Shown in pieces: positions 7,091 to 14,172 of a stretch of 16,681 nucleotides of DNA (position 1 is the first letter of the stretch; every line of letters begins with the position of its first letter). This DNA comes from Chloroflexota bacterium (GTDB lineage: Bacteria > Chloroflexota > Anaerolineae > Anaerolineales > Anaerolineaceae), in the NCBI GenBank assembly GCA_029777225.1, contig JAKOSR010000043.1:1-16681 (forward strand), given 5' to 3'. Position numbers and translations under genes: made by a program. The notes beneath the pieces are model-generated. The model had not been told where the DNA came from. It was given only the letters and a program-made list of their open reading frames with translations, and searched no databases.

Positions 7091-8070
7091 ACTCTGAAAA
7101 CAAGGTTCTCTTACAGGTCATCAACCTGAAAAAATACTTCCCTGTGTCGCGCGGCCTGTTCACCAACCGCCAGACTCGGTATGTCAAAGCGGTGGATGAT
7201 GTCAGCTTTGAGGTTTTTGATGGCGAAACGCTTGGCCTGGTGGGCGAAACCGGATGCGGAAAGACCACCGTCGCCCGCACCATCCTGCAGCTTTACCGGC
7301 CAACCTCAGGGAATATCATCTTTGATGGCATTGACCTGACCAGCCTCGCAGAAAACGAGCTGCGAAAAATCCGCCGGCGGATGCAAATGATTTTCCAGGA
7401 CCCTTACGCGTCGCTTAACCCCCGTATGACGGTTGGTAATATAATTTCTGCCCCGCTGGACGTCCACACCGACCTTGGGGGCAAGGAAAAGCAGGATAAG
7501 GTCCAGGACTTGCTCAGGCTGGTGGGTTTAAACCCAGACTTTGTCAACCGGTACCCGCACGAGTTTTCGGGTGGCCAGCGCCAGCGCATCGGCATCGCCC
7601 GAGCCCTGGCCCTCAACCCGGATTTGGTCATCTGCGACGAACCGATATCTTCGCTGGATGTCAGCATCCAGGCGCAGGTGGTCAACCTGCTGGAGGAACT
7701 CCAGGACAGGCTGGGCCTCACCTACATCTTCGTCGCGCATGACCTCAGCATGGTGCGGCACATCAGCGATAGGATGGTGGTGATGTACCTTGGCAAGGTG
7801 ATGGAACTGGCTGACCGTAATGAAATCTACCTTCGCCCCAGGCATCCCTACACCAGAGCGCTGATGTCGGCTGTGCCCATACCAAATCCGCGCAAAGCCA
7901 GGGACCGGCAACGCATCCTGCTGAAAGGCGATATTCCTAGCCCGCTCAACCCGCCCAATGGTTGCAATTTCAATACGCGTTGTCCGATGGCGCAAGCAAT
8001 CTGCTTCAACACCGACCCCGAATATCGCGAAATTGAACCAAGGCATTACGTGGCCTGTCATTTTGCCTGA
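7087..8070 (+). CDS. dppF: Peptide ABC transporter ATP-binding protein (DppF/OppF family)
   Basis: A 327-residue ATPase, partner of the preceding subunit. The N-terminus has the DppF-type LKKYFPVSRGLF. Walker A is GETGCGKT (53-60), the Q-loop is Q104 in IFQDPYASLNP, the signature is SGGQRQ (161-166), Walker B is VICDEP (181-186) with DEPISSLD in place of the common DEPVSALD, and the switch His is H218. The C-terminal extension has C293-x5-C299-x6-C306 and C324, nearly the same spacing as in DppD. The start overlaps the dppD stop as ATGA. Both ATPase subunits are intact, as expected for a family-5 heteromeric importer. Confidence 0.94.
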   Translation: MNSENKVLLQVINLKKYFPVSRGLFTNRQTRYVKAVDDVSFEVFDGETLGLVGETGCGKTTVARTILQLYRPTSGNIIFDGIDLTSLAENELRKIRRRMQMIFQDPYASLNPRMTVGNIISAPLDVHTDLGGKEKQDKVQDLLRLVGLNPDFVNRYPHEFSGGQRQRIGIARALALNPDLVICDEPISSLDVSIQAQVVNLLEELQDRLGLTYIFVAHDLSMVRHISDRMVVMYLGKVMELADRNEIYLRPRHPYTRALMSAVPIPNPRKARDRQRILLKGDIPSPLNPPNGCNFNTRCPMAQAICFNTDPEYREIEPRHYVACHFA

Positions 8071-8090
8071 AAGCCTGGCTGCGCCGCGAA

Positions 8091-9128
8091 ATGAACCAAT
8101 CTTCTGACGTGCTTTTCACCTGGGAAACAATCCGCCTGAAACTCCGCACGCCTTTCAAGCTGTCGTATGGCGCCAGCATGGAGCGCGTGGCGCACTGGCT
8201 GCGGTTCCAGGGCGATGCTGCCTGGGGTGAGGGCACCATCCCACCCTATTACCATATCGATGAAAAGGAAATGGTGCGCTATTGGCAGCGGAATGCCAGC
8301 AGGACAGACTCGCTTCCCAGGCGGGTTGAAGACATCCAGGCATGGATTGACCCTGATGGTCCGGCGCCAGCGCGGGCAGCAGTGGACATTGCCTTGCACG
8401 ATTTGGTCAGCCGTAAACAGGGCCAACCACTTTACGCGGCCCTGGGTTTACCCAAACCAGCCAGGAAAACAAGCAGCTTTACCATTTCCGTGGATACCCC
8501 AGAGGGGATGGCGAAGGAGGCCTTGCGGGTAAGCACGTACCCCATCATCAAGTTAAAGCTGGGCAGCGATGAAGAAGACATGGCCCGCTTACGCGCGGTC
8601 CGGGATGCAAGGCCGGACGCCTGCCTTTTGGTGGACGCGAATGCCGGATGGACCCTGGATCAGGCCCTGGCATACCTCCCGCTTCTCAGTCGCGCAGAGG
8701 TGGCCTTGCTTGAGCAGCCCCTCCCCGCGGCGGATTTTGAAGGGTTGGGCAAGCTCCAGGCACGCACCACGATACCCATCTACGCGGACGAGTCCGTGCG
8801 TTCTCTCCTGGACGTCCAGTCCCTGGCAGAGGTCGGCGTGCGTGGCGTCAATATCAAGCTGATGAAAGTAGGCGGCCTGGGCCCCGCGCTGGCGATGATT
8901 TCCTATGCCAAGCGGGCCACCATGGCCATCATGCTGGGTTGTATGATAGAAACCTCCATCGGCCTAACCGCCATGTCGCACCTTGCCGGGCTTGCCGACT
9001 GGCTGGACCTGGACGCCAGTCTGCTGATCACCAACGACCCCTTTCAAGGGATGCGCATGGATGAAAATGCCGCGGTCCATGTCCCTAACGCGCCGGGTTT
9101 GGGTGTGAACGTTCGCGAAGAATCCTAG
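8091..9128 (+). CDS. Dipeptide epimerase (L-Ala-D/L-Glu epimerase-like, enolase superfamily)
   Basis: A 345-residue enolase-superfamily protein of the muconate-lactonising subgroup. The catalytic pair is visible as K154-x-K156 (PIIKLKLGSD) and K256 (NIKLMK). Metal ligands are D182 (VDANAGW), E208 (LLEQPLP) and D233 (YADES). The D306-x-D308 motif (LDLDAS) in the last barrel strand is the feature that binds the dipeptide ammonium group in L-Ala-D/L-Glu epimerases. Reaction: reversible epimerisation of the C-terminal residue of a dipeptide, often to recycle murein Ala-Glu. It lies 20 bases after dppF, last in the peptide-import operon, which supports dipeptides as substrate. No good Shine-Dalgarno precedes ATG 8091. 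Exact dipeptide specificity varies widely in this family and cannot be read from the sequence. Confidence 0.85.
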   Translation: MNQSSDVLFTWETIRLKLRTPFKLSYGASMERVAHWLRFQGDAAWGEGTIPPYYHIDEKEMVRYWQRNASRTDSLPRRVEDIQAWIDPDGPAPARAAVDIALHDLVSRKQGQPLYAALGLPKPARKTSSFTISVDTPEGMAKEALRVSTYPIIKLKLGSDEEDMARLRAVRDARPDACLLVDANAGWTLDQALAYLPLLSRAEVALLEQPLPAADFEGLGKLQARTTIPIYADESVRSLLDVQSLAEVGVRGVNIKLMKVGGLGPALAMISYAKRATMAIMLGCMIETSIGLTAMSHLAGLADWLDLDASLLITNDPFQGMRMDENAAVHVPNAPGLGVNVREES

Positions 9129-9169
9129 CTGCGTCTACCCCATGGGCAAAACTTAGTGCGAACTGATGG

Positions 9170-10000
9170 TCACCTTGGCTGGCAACTTCCGCAATAATAG
9201 ACACTTCCGCCCATGTAGGCCTCTTTGATAATGATCCCGCCACAATGGGAACAGTATCCGCCCGCATTCGTGGCGCACAGTTCCACCGGGTAGCCGCCAG
9301 CTTTTCCAAACAGGTCTTTTTCTGTGCTTCTGCCGCCCAGTTGGGTCATTTGAAGCAAGGTCTCTCTGATGCTTTCATAAAGCCCTTTTAGTTCGCCTGC
9401 TGAGAGCGTGTTAACCTTCCTGTGAGGGTTCAAGCGGGCAAACCAAAGAATATCCTGCAGGCAGCCATTGCCCAGCCCAGGAATGCGTTGTTCGGTGGCC
9501 AAGGCAGCTTTGACGCTGAGTTGCTGGACCTTTACATCAGCCATCAACTGGCTAAAATGGTTCCAATTAAATGCTTCTGAGAGCGGTGAAGGTTTTTCCA
9601 GCGCGGTTGTGTAATACGGATTTTCGAACGATTCACTTTTGGCCCAGGCTTGCAGACCGCCATACATACCAACTGTCGCGCAGAGCGTGGTACTGTCATC
9701 AAACGCGAGTAACAATTGGTGTTTGGCGGGAACTGGCCCGGCTGCTGGGTGCCAGCGCAAGTTGACCCCATCGCTAAATAGCAGGGTGGCGCGGTCGAGT
9801 TGCACCTTAATGAACATACCATGCGCTTCCGCGCCCTGGATGGTGTTGCCGACCAGTCTGGCGGGGTATGTTGCGGGGTCACCGTTGTACCAGGCAAACT
9901 TGTGCGGGTTTTGCGCGGCAATCACTTGGGTGATGGTCCTGCCAACAAGATTGGCTTGGATTTGGCTGGCGAGTGTGTGGGTTTCCGGGAGTTCAAGCAT
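9170..10000 (-). CDS. Fpg/Nei (MutM-like) family protein lacking the N-terminal catalytic proline
   Basis: A 276-residue protein with the layout of formamidopyrimidine-DNA glycosylases. It has an N-terminal beta-sandwich starting MLELPETHTL, a helix-two-turn-helix with PGLGNGCLQDILW (about 174-186), and a C-terminal zinc finger C250-x2-C253-x16-C270-x2-C273. Classical enzymes begin MPELPE and use Pro after Met removal as nucleophile; here that residue is Leu, while Glu3 is kept. The zinc-finger Arg that normally precedes (T)-x-x-C is replaced by Gly in MGGSVYYCGSCQ. Start ATG 10000 has AAGGAGG five bases upstream; longer in-frame starts (10039) lack this and overlap the -10. DNA binding is likely, but base excision by the usual mechanism is doubtful. 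It is convergent with the epimerase gene and divergent from thrS. Confidence 0.85.
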   Translation of the reverse strand: MLELPETHTLASQIQANLVGRTITQVIAAQNPHKFAWYNGDPATYPARLVGNTIQGAEAHGMFIKVQLDRATLLFSDGVNLRWHPAAGPVPAKHQLLLAFDDSTTLCATVGMYGGLQAWAKSESFENPYYTTALEKPSPLSEAFNWNHFSQLMADVKVQQLSVKAALATEQRIPGLGNGCLQDILWFARLNPHRKVNTLSAGELKGLYESIRETLLQMTQLGGRSTEKDLFGKAGGYPVELCATNAGGYCSHCGGIIIKEAYMGGSVYYCGSCQPR

Positions 10001-10022
10001 GACAGCCTCCTTGTATATATTC

Positions 10023-10028
10023 ATTATA
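10023..10028 (-). promoter_or_regulatory. -10 element of the Fpg-like gene
   Basis: Read on the minus strand, a perfect TATAAT lies 22 bases before the start codon. No good -35 is visible; its position overlaps the -35 of the divergent thrS leader promoter at 10047-10052. Confidence 0.45.
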
Positions 10029-10046
10029 GTCTGCCGCACAAAAAAC

Positions 10047-10074
10047 TTGCATTTTCACTGAAATAAAGTATGAT
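10047..10074 (+). promoter_or_regulatory. Promoter of the thrS T-box leader
   Basis: TTGCAT (10047-10052), a 16-bp spacer and TATGAT (10069-10074) predict a start near 10081, about 285 bases before thrS. Confidence 0.6.
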
Positions 10075-10091
10075 TTGTCCTACATAAGCAA

Positions 10092-10317
10092 ATACACGGG
10101 ACGAGTAATCTGGATTATCCCTCAGAGAGGCGCTGGCTGGTGAGAAAGCGCCGGGAACACCAGGTGAAAACCACCCGTCAGCATGAGCCTGAACGGAAGA
10201 CCAACTAAGGCGAACGGACGCCCCGTTATCAGCAAATCGAGATGCCCCGGCTTGGGGTAATCTGGGTGGAACCGCGTGAGAGACCTCTCGCCCCAGGGCG
10301 CAGGGTCTTTTTATTTT
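10092..10317 (+). promoter_or_regulatory. T-box riboswitch (threonine, specifier ACC) controlling thrS
   Basis: A full T-box leader. Stem I base is CGGG (10097-10100) with CCCG (10174-10177). The specifier loop is ACGAGTA (10101-10107) opposite GAAAACCA (10166-10173), which holds the Thr codon ACC at 10170-10172 followed by A. Above it ATCTGG (10108-10113) pairs with CCAGGT (10160-10165), and an apical GGCGCT/AGCGCC helix follows. The T-box sequence GGGTGGAACCGCG is at 10264-10276. It can form the antiterminator by pairing GGG and GCG with CGCCCC near 10289-10294. The competing terminator AGACC...GGTCT (10281-10308) is followed by a T-rich run to 10317. Uncharged tRNA-Thr would bind both loops and allow read-through into thrS. 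Confidence 0.95.
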
Positions 10318-10364
10318 AATGAACACGGCTCCAAACCAACGCCTGGAGCTGTGAGGAGGAAGAA

Positions 10365-12149
10365 ATGTCAGCAAACAAGGAAGAATACGAGAAGTCGCAC
10401 CTTTACCGCATCCGCCACAGTACCGCGCACGTGATGGCCGAAGCCGTTCTGGAAAAATTCCCCACTGGCCGGGTGGCTATCGGCCCGCCCATTGAGGATG
10501 GTTTTTATTACGATTTTGACCTGCCCCGGTCGCTTACTCCAGAAGACCTGGCGGAAATTGAAGAGCGCATGAAGCAGCTGATTGCCCAAAAGGAGAGCTT
10601 CAACTGTGAGGAAATTTCCGCGCAGGATGCACGCAAACTCTTCGCGGACCAACCCTTCAAGCTGGAACTCATCGAAGGGTTGGAGAACGGCGGCCTGGAT
10701 GATGACGGTAACCCGACCGATGAAGTTGTGCCCATCACCATCTATAAATCTGGTCGGTTCACGGACCTCTGCCGCGGGCCTCACGTGGCCAACACGTCCG
10801 AAATCAATCCCAAGGCCATCAAGCTATTGAATGTCGCCGGGGCTTATTGGCGCGGTGATGAAAAGCGCCCCATGCTGCAGCGCATCTATGGTACGGCCTG
10901 GGAAAGCAAGGATGAACTGGAAGCCTATTTATGGAAGATGGAAGAGGCCCGCAAACGTGACCACCGCAAACTGGGCAAGGAACTTGACCTCTACAGCCAG
11001 AATGACGAGGTGGGCCAGGGGCTCATCCTGTGGCACCCGAACGGCGGCATGATTCGTCACCAGATAGAACGCTTCTGGGAAGACGAGCATATGGCCAACG
11101 GGTACGACTTTGTCTACACTCCGCATATCGGCAAGGCCACCCTTTGGGAAACCAGCGGACACCTTGGCTTCTACAAGGAAAACATGTATTCGCCGATTGA
11201 GATTGAGGGCCAGCAGTACTTCATTAAGCCGATGAACTGCCCGTTCCATCTGCATATTTACAAGAACAGCCTGCGCTCCTATCGCGACCTGCCCCTGCGC
11301 TTCGCGGAAAAGGGCACGGTGTATCGCTACGAGCGCTCTGGCGTGTTGCATGGCCTGATGCGCGTGCGAGGCTTCACCCAGGACGACGCGCACCACTTCT
11401 GCCGGCCAGACCAGATGCCAGAGGAAATTGATTTTGTGCTCGATTTCAGCCTGAATATCCTGAGAGCCTTCGGTTTCAAGGAAATTCATGCTTTCCTCAG
11501 TACCAAACCGGAAAAAAGCGTGGGCGATCCCGAGCAGTGGACAGCCGCGGAACACGCGCTGGAGGATTCCCTCAAGCGTGCCGGCCTGCCATACGAGGTG
11601 GACGCGGGTGGCGGTGCCTTTTATGGGCCCAAGATTGACCTGAAAATCAACGACGCGCTCGGACGGGAATGGCAGCTCTCCACCATCCAGTTCGACTTCA
11701 ACGAGCCGGAGCGCTTCGGCCTGGAGTACGTCGGCGAAGATGGCCAGCCCCATCGGCCCTACATGATTCACCGCGCGTTGCTGGGCTCGATGGAGCGCTT
11801 CTTTGGCGTTTTGATTGAGCATTATGGTGGCGCGTTCCCGGCCTGGCTCTCTCCCAAGCAGGTCACCCTCATCCCGATTGCTGACCGGCATGTGGATTTT
11901 GCCAACGAGGTGGCTGCGAAGTACAAAAAGGCGGGCCTGCGCGTCAGTGTGGATGCCCGGGCGGACCGCATGAATGCCAAGATTCGCGACGCCCAGAAGG
12001 AAAAAGTGCCTTACATGCTCGTGATTGGCGACCGCGAAATGGAAGCCGGCCAGGTGGCTCTGCGCCGGCGGAGCGGTGAAAACCCTGGCGCGATGAGCGT
12101 GGAAGAATTCCTGGCGCTGGCACTGAAGGAAATTGCTGAAAAGATTTGA
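10365..12149 (+). CDS. thrS: Threonyl-tRNA synthetase lacking the TGS domain
   Basis: Charges tRNA-Thr with threonine in the cytoplasm; 594 residues against about 640 in E. coli. The ~60-residue N-terminal TGS domain is absent: the protein begins almost directly at the editing domain. Editing residues are H18-x3-H22 (HSTAH) with C136 and H140 (DLCRGPH), so editing should be intact. The catalytic zinc ligands are C292 (KPMNCPFH), H343 (DDAHHFC) and H469 (MIHRALLGS), with the same spacing as E. coli C334/H385/H511. Motif 2 Arg is in YRYERSG. The anticodon-binding domain occupies about 498-594. GAGGAGGAAG precedes ATG 10365. Regulation is by the T-box just upstream, and a strong terminator follows, so it is monocistronic. 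Confidence 0.97.
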   Translation: MSANKEEYEKSHLYRIRHSTAHVMAEAVLEKFPTGRVAIGPPIEDGFYYDFDLPRSLTPEDLAEIEERMKQLIAQKESFNCEEISAQDARKLFADQPFKLELIEGLENGGLDDDGNPTDEVVPITIYKSGRFTDLCRGPHVANTSEINPKAIKLLNVAGAYWRGDEKRPMLQRIYGTAWESKDELEAYLWKMEEARKRDHRKLGKELDLYSQNDEVGQGLILWHPNGGMIRHQIERFWEDEHMANGYDFVYTPHIGKATLWETSGHLGFYKENMYSPIEIEGQQYFIKPMNCPFHLHIYKNSLRSYRDLPLRFAEKGTVYRYERSGVLHGLMRVRGFTQDDAHHFCRPDQMPEEIDFVLDFSLNILRAFGFKEIHAFLSTKPEKSVGDPEQWTAAEHALEDSLKRAGLPYEVDAGGGAFYGPKIDLKINDALGREWQLSTIQFDFNEPERFGLEYVGEDGQPHRPYMIHRALLGSMERFFGVLIEHYGGAFPAWLSPKQVTLIPIADRHVDFANEVAAKYKKAGLRVSVDARADRMNAKIRDAQKEKVPYMLVIGDREMEAGQVALRRRSGENPGAMSVEEFLALALKEIAEKI

Positions 12150-12166
12150 GATTTAGGGTTAAGACG

Positions 12167-12198
12167 AGGAGCCCGCATCAAGCGGGCTCTTGCTTTTT
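12167..12198 (+). terminator. Terminator of thrS
   Basis: GAGCCCGC (12169-12176) and GCGGGCTC (12182-12189) form a perfect 8-bp stem with a 5-base loop, followed by TTGCTTTTT. It lies about 20 bases after the thrS stop. Confidence 0.9.
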
Positions 12199-12310
12199 AG
12201 AATTTGGACAAACCTGTGAAGGTTCAGCCGCGGGTTATTTGATAGGCAAAAAAGAAGGTGGAGGTCTTCCACAACTACGATTTGAAGGTCTTCAGTAGAA
12301 AATTAACGTC

Positions 12311-12401
12311 AAGTTTTCCAACGCCGTGTGTAAGTTTGCCAACAAGTGTGAGTATAAAACTTGGCAAACTTGTCAAACTTGGACTTTTTGTTGGCAATGT
12401 T
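12311..12401. repeat. Cluster of five AAGTTTGCCAA-like 11-mers
   Basis: Two copies read forward (12311-12321 AAGTTTTCCAA and 12332-12342 AAGTTTGCCAA). Three read on the other strand (12361-12371 TTGGCAAACTT, 12370-12380 TTGTCAAACTT and 12391-12401 TTGGCAATGTT). The first two are 21 bp apart, as are the last two, i.e. about two helical turns. Copies 2 and 3 form a perfect inverted repeat. The pattern suggests a protein-binding array rather than chance, but no cognate gene is evident. Confidence 0.6.
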
Positions 12402-12672
12402 TGGAGGTACAAACAGTTTTTTTCAGAATATTTTTTATTTTCCAGAGATTTGTTATTGTAGATGCGACCCTGACCTGATCCACAGTGAGAGTCCATCGGG
12501 CGAAGGTTGCATTCCCGGGACTACTTCCCTGGAGCAGGTACCCCTGCAATGTCTGTCTGGAACTGGATGAAGGATGATTGGCGGGAAGGGAGATGGAGAC
12601 CTTCGGTCAAGCTCCTCACGCGGTCTTGTCCCACACCTCTGCGCTTCGGGGACGCTTCGCGGGACCGGCAAG
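12402..12672 (+). other. Gene-free stretch: AT-rich possible promoter then GC-rich, hairpin-prone block (candidate non-coding RNA)
   Basis: No reading frame here resembles a known protein on either strand. Bases 12411-12460 are AT-rich and include TGT-TATTGT at 12451-12459, an extended -10-like element with a poor -35. From about 12462 the composition switches to GC-rich. Several short self-complementary pieces appear: GCAGG-TACC-CCTGC near 12535, ACC-TTC-GGT near 12600, and a GTCCC (12628) to GGGAC (12660) arm pair. This could be an unrecognised structured RNA. I could not match it to 6S RNA, SRP RNA, tmRNA or RNase P RNA. No T-run terminator on the plus strand is seen before the convergent aminopeptidase gene. 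Confidence 0.3.
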
Positions 12673-12708
12673 AACAAAAACCGCGCTGGACTCATCATCC
12701 CGCGCGGT
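12673..12708 (-). terminator. Terminator of the aminopeptidase gene
   Basis: On the minus strand ACCGCGC (12708-12702) pairs with GCGCGGT (12686-12680) around a 15-base loop and is followed by TTTTTGTT. It lies about 20 bases after the stop codon. Confidence 0.75.
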
Positions 12709-12729
12709 GCCATTATATCTACTTGAGGG

Positions 12730-13959
12730 CTACACCTGCCACTCACCATCTTTGAGCAGGACGATATCGCTTCCGTCCGATTTAATGCCTGTCACGGTCA
12801 CGTCTGGGCCACCGACCATGAAATCCACGTGTATCATGGAGTCGTTCATACCCAGTTTACGGTTTTCCTCGTTGCTGCGCTCGGTGCTGCCTTCCAGGTT
12901 TTCACTGTAGGCCGCGCCCAAGGCAAAATGACAAGAGGCGTTTTCGTCAAACAATGTATTTTTGAAAAGGATGCCAGTGTTGCTGATGGGGGAATTGTGC
13001 GCCACCAGGGCGGCTTCGCCGAGGCGTTTGGCACCCTCATCCATTTCCAGCAGGTCGGCCAAAATTTGCTGGCCAACTTCGGCGCCAAAATCCACGACCT
13101 GGCCATCCTTGAAGGTGAAATGGAACTTATCGACGATTTGGCCACGTACGGAAAGGGGCATGCGCGCGCGCAGGGTGCCGTTCACCTTGTCAGCGTGTGG
13201 CATGCAGAAGATTTCTTCGGTCGGGATGTTGGCCATAAAAACGTCGCCATCCTTGCTGAAACCCGAACCACCCACCCAGATGTGGTTGGGTACAAGATAC
13301 ACCTCGAGGTTTGTTCCCGGGCCGTGGTAATGCAGCTTTTCAAAGCGGGCATTGTTGAGGAAATCCTGCCTGCGCTTGAGCGCGGCGTCGTGCTCCCACC
13401 AGGCTTTCACCGGGTCTTCCTGGTCCACGCGAGTAGCCATAAAGATGTTCTCCCAAAGCTTGGCCAAGGCTTCTTCCGCGGGCAATTGCGGAAACGCGGC
13501 TTTGGCCCAGGCTGGACAAGCCACGCCGGCCACGCACCATTTGACCTCATTTTCCATCGTGTAATGTTGGATGCGCTTGGCCGCCATCCCAGCCACTTTT
13601 TGCCAACGCGCAATGCGGGCGGGGTCAACAGGTTTGAGCAGGTCCGGGTCTGGGGCGACCAGGGACAGCACGTGATGGTGGTCCTGGAAGAGTTTTTCCA
13701 TGTAGTCCACCACGTAGTCGGGGTAATAGCCGATGGCGTCATCCGAACCGTATAAGAAGCGGTCCAGGGTGATGGAGTCGTCGCCAAATTCAAGGCGGAT
13801 GTCCTTGACGCCGCGTTGGTAAGCCTTTTTAGCAATATGCCTGACCAGGGGCAGGCAGTCTTCGGTCATGCGGATAGCGAGGTTGTCGCCGGATTTCAGG
13901 TTCAGGCCAACGCTGACGAGCAGGTCGGCATACTTTTCGAGGTTCTTATCGAGGTCCAT
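12730..13959 (-). CDS. M29 family aminopeptidase (aminopeptidase T/S-like)
   Basis: A 409-residue cytoplasmic metallo-aminopeptidase that removes N-terminal residues from peptides. Length and pattern fit family M29. Likely metal ligands E249 (NIPTEEIFCMPH), E315 (RLGEAALV), H344 (ENASCHFALGAAY), H377 and D379 (NDSMIHVDFMVGG) fall at nearly the same positions as in Thermus aminopeptidase T. The family's KVNGTL block (about 258-263), followed by the LSVRGQIV segment, and FSKDGDVF are present. No signal peptide is seen. The ATG start has AAGGAG seven bases upstream. The gene is monocistronic with its own terminator and divergent from infC. It could act on peptides imported by the upstream transporter, although the two loci are separated. 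A 308-codon frame on the opposite strand is only its shadow. Confidence 0.93.
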   Translation of the reverse strand: MDLDKNLEKYADLLVSVGLNLKSGDNLAIRMTEDCLPLVRHIAKKAYQRGVKDIRLEFGDDSITLDRFLYGSDDAIGYYPDYVVDYMEKLFQDHHHVLSLVAPDPDLLKPVDPARIARWQKVAGMAAKRIQHYTMENEVKWCVAGVACPAWAKAAFPQLPAEEALAKLWENIFMATRVDQEDPVKAWWEHDAALKRRQDFLNNARFEKLHYHGPGTNLEVYLVPNHIWVGGSGFSKDGDVFMANIPTEEIFCMPHADKVNGTLRARMPLSVRGQIVDKFHFTFKDGQVVDFGAEVGQQILADLLEMDEGAKRLGEAALVAHNSPISNTGILFKNTLFDENASCHFALGAAYSENLEGSTERSNEENRKLGMNDSMIHVDFMVGGPDVTVTGIKSDGSDIVLLKDGEWQV

Positions 13960-14080
13960 GGTTTATCTCCTTAATTGTTGATTTTACACTCAAATTTTCG
14001 AGTGTGGACGGGGTCGATCACACTTATTAGGTAAACGCGCAAAGCTTGGAACATCCCGGCATGTTTTTCCTGGAAAAACG

Positions 14081-14110
14081 TTGACTATTCCCGTTCGGCT
14101 ATGGTAATAT
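14081..14110 (+). promoter_or_regulatory. Promoter of infC
   Basis: TTGACT (14081-14086), an 18-bp spacer and an extended -10 TGG-TAATAT (14102-14110) predict a start near 14117. The transcript would begin almost directly with a CCGCC-TTGA-GGCGG hairpin (14121-14134), which may protect the 5' end. Confidence 0.7.
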
Positions 14111-14172
14111 ATTTCCAGACCCGCCTTGAGGCGGAGTTCTATAAATCCGTACTATTTTCGAGGAGAATAAAA

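Noticed and set aside
10001..10039. Longer start for the Fpg-like protein
   Set aside because: The extension would begin upstream of its own -10 element and ribosome-binding site; the family N-terminus starts at MLELPE.
10929..11891. 320-codon minus-strand frame inside thrS
   Set aside because: Antisense shadow of a certain gene whose catalytic residues are all accounted for.
12258..12461. 67-codon plus-strand frame over the repeat array (and an overlapping 73-codon minus-strand frame)
   Set aside because: Its apparent repeated peptide comes from the DNA repeats; no ribosome-binding site and no homologue recognised.
12462..12670. 6S RNA, SRP RNA or tmRNA at the candidate RNA block
   Set aside because: I could not find the defining closing stem with central bubble, the GGAA-type SRP loop, or a tRNA-like end, so no known family is assigned.
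12453..12910. Several 80-110-codon frames on both strands in and near the GC-rich intergenic block
   Set aside because: Composition-driven open frames with no family resemblance, overlapping a terminator and the end of the aminopeptidase gene.
12829..13755. 308-codon plus-strand frame opposite the M29 aminopeptidase
   Set aside because: It mirrors the codon structure of a well-supported minus-strand gene, has no ribosome-binding site and resembles no protein family.
14101..14172. ATG-initiated N-terminal extension of IF-3
   Set aside because: The ATG overlaps the extended -10 element, the extra residues do not resemble IF-3, and a good Shine-Dalgarno precedes the ATT at 14173.
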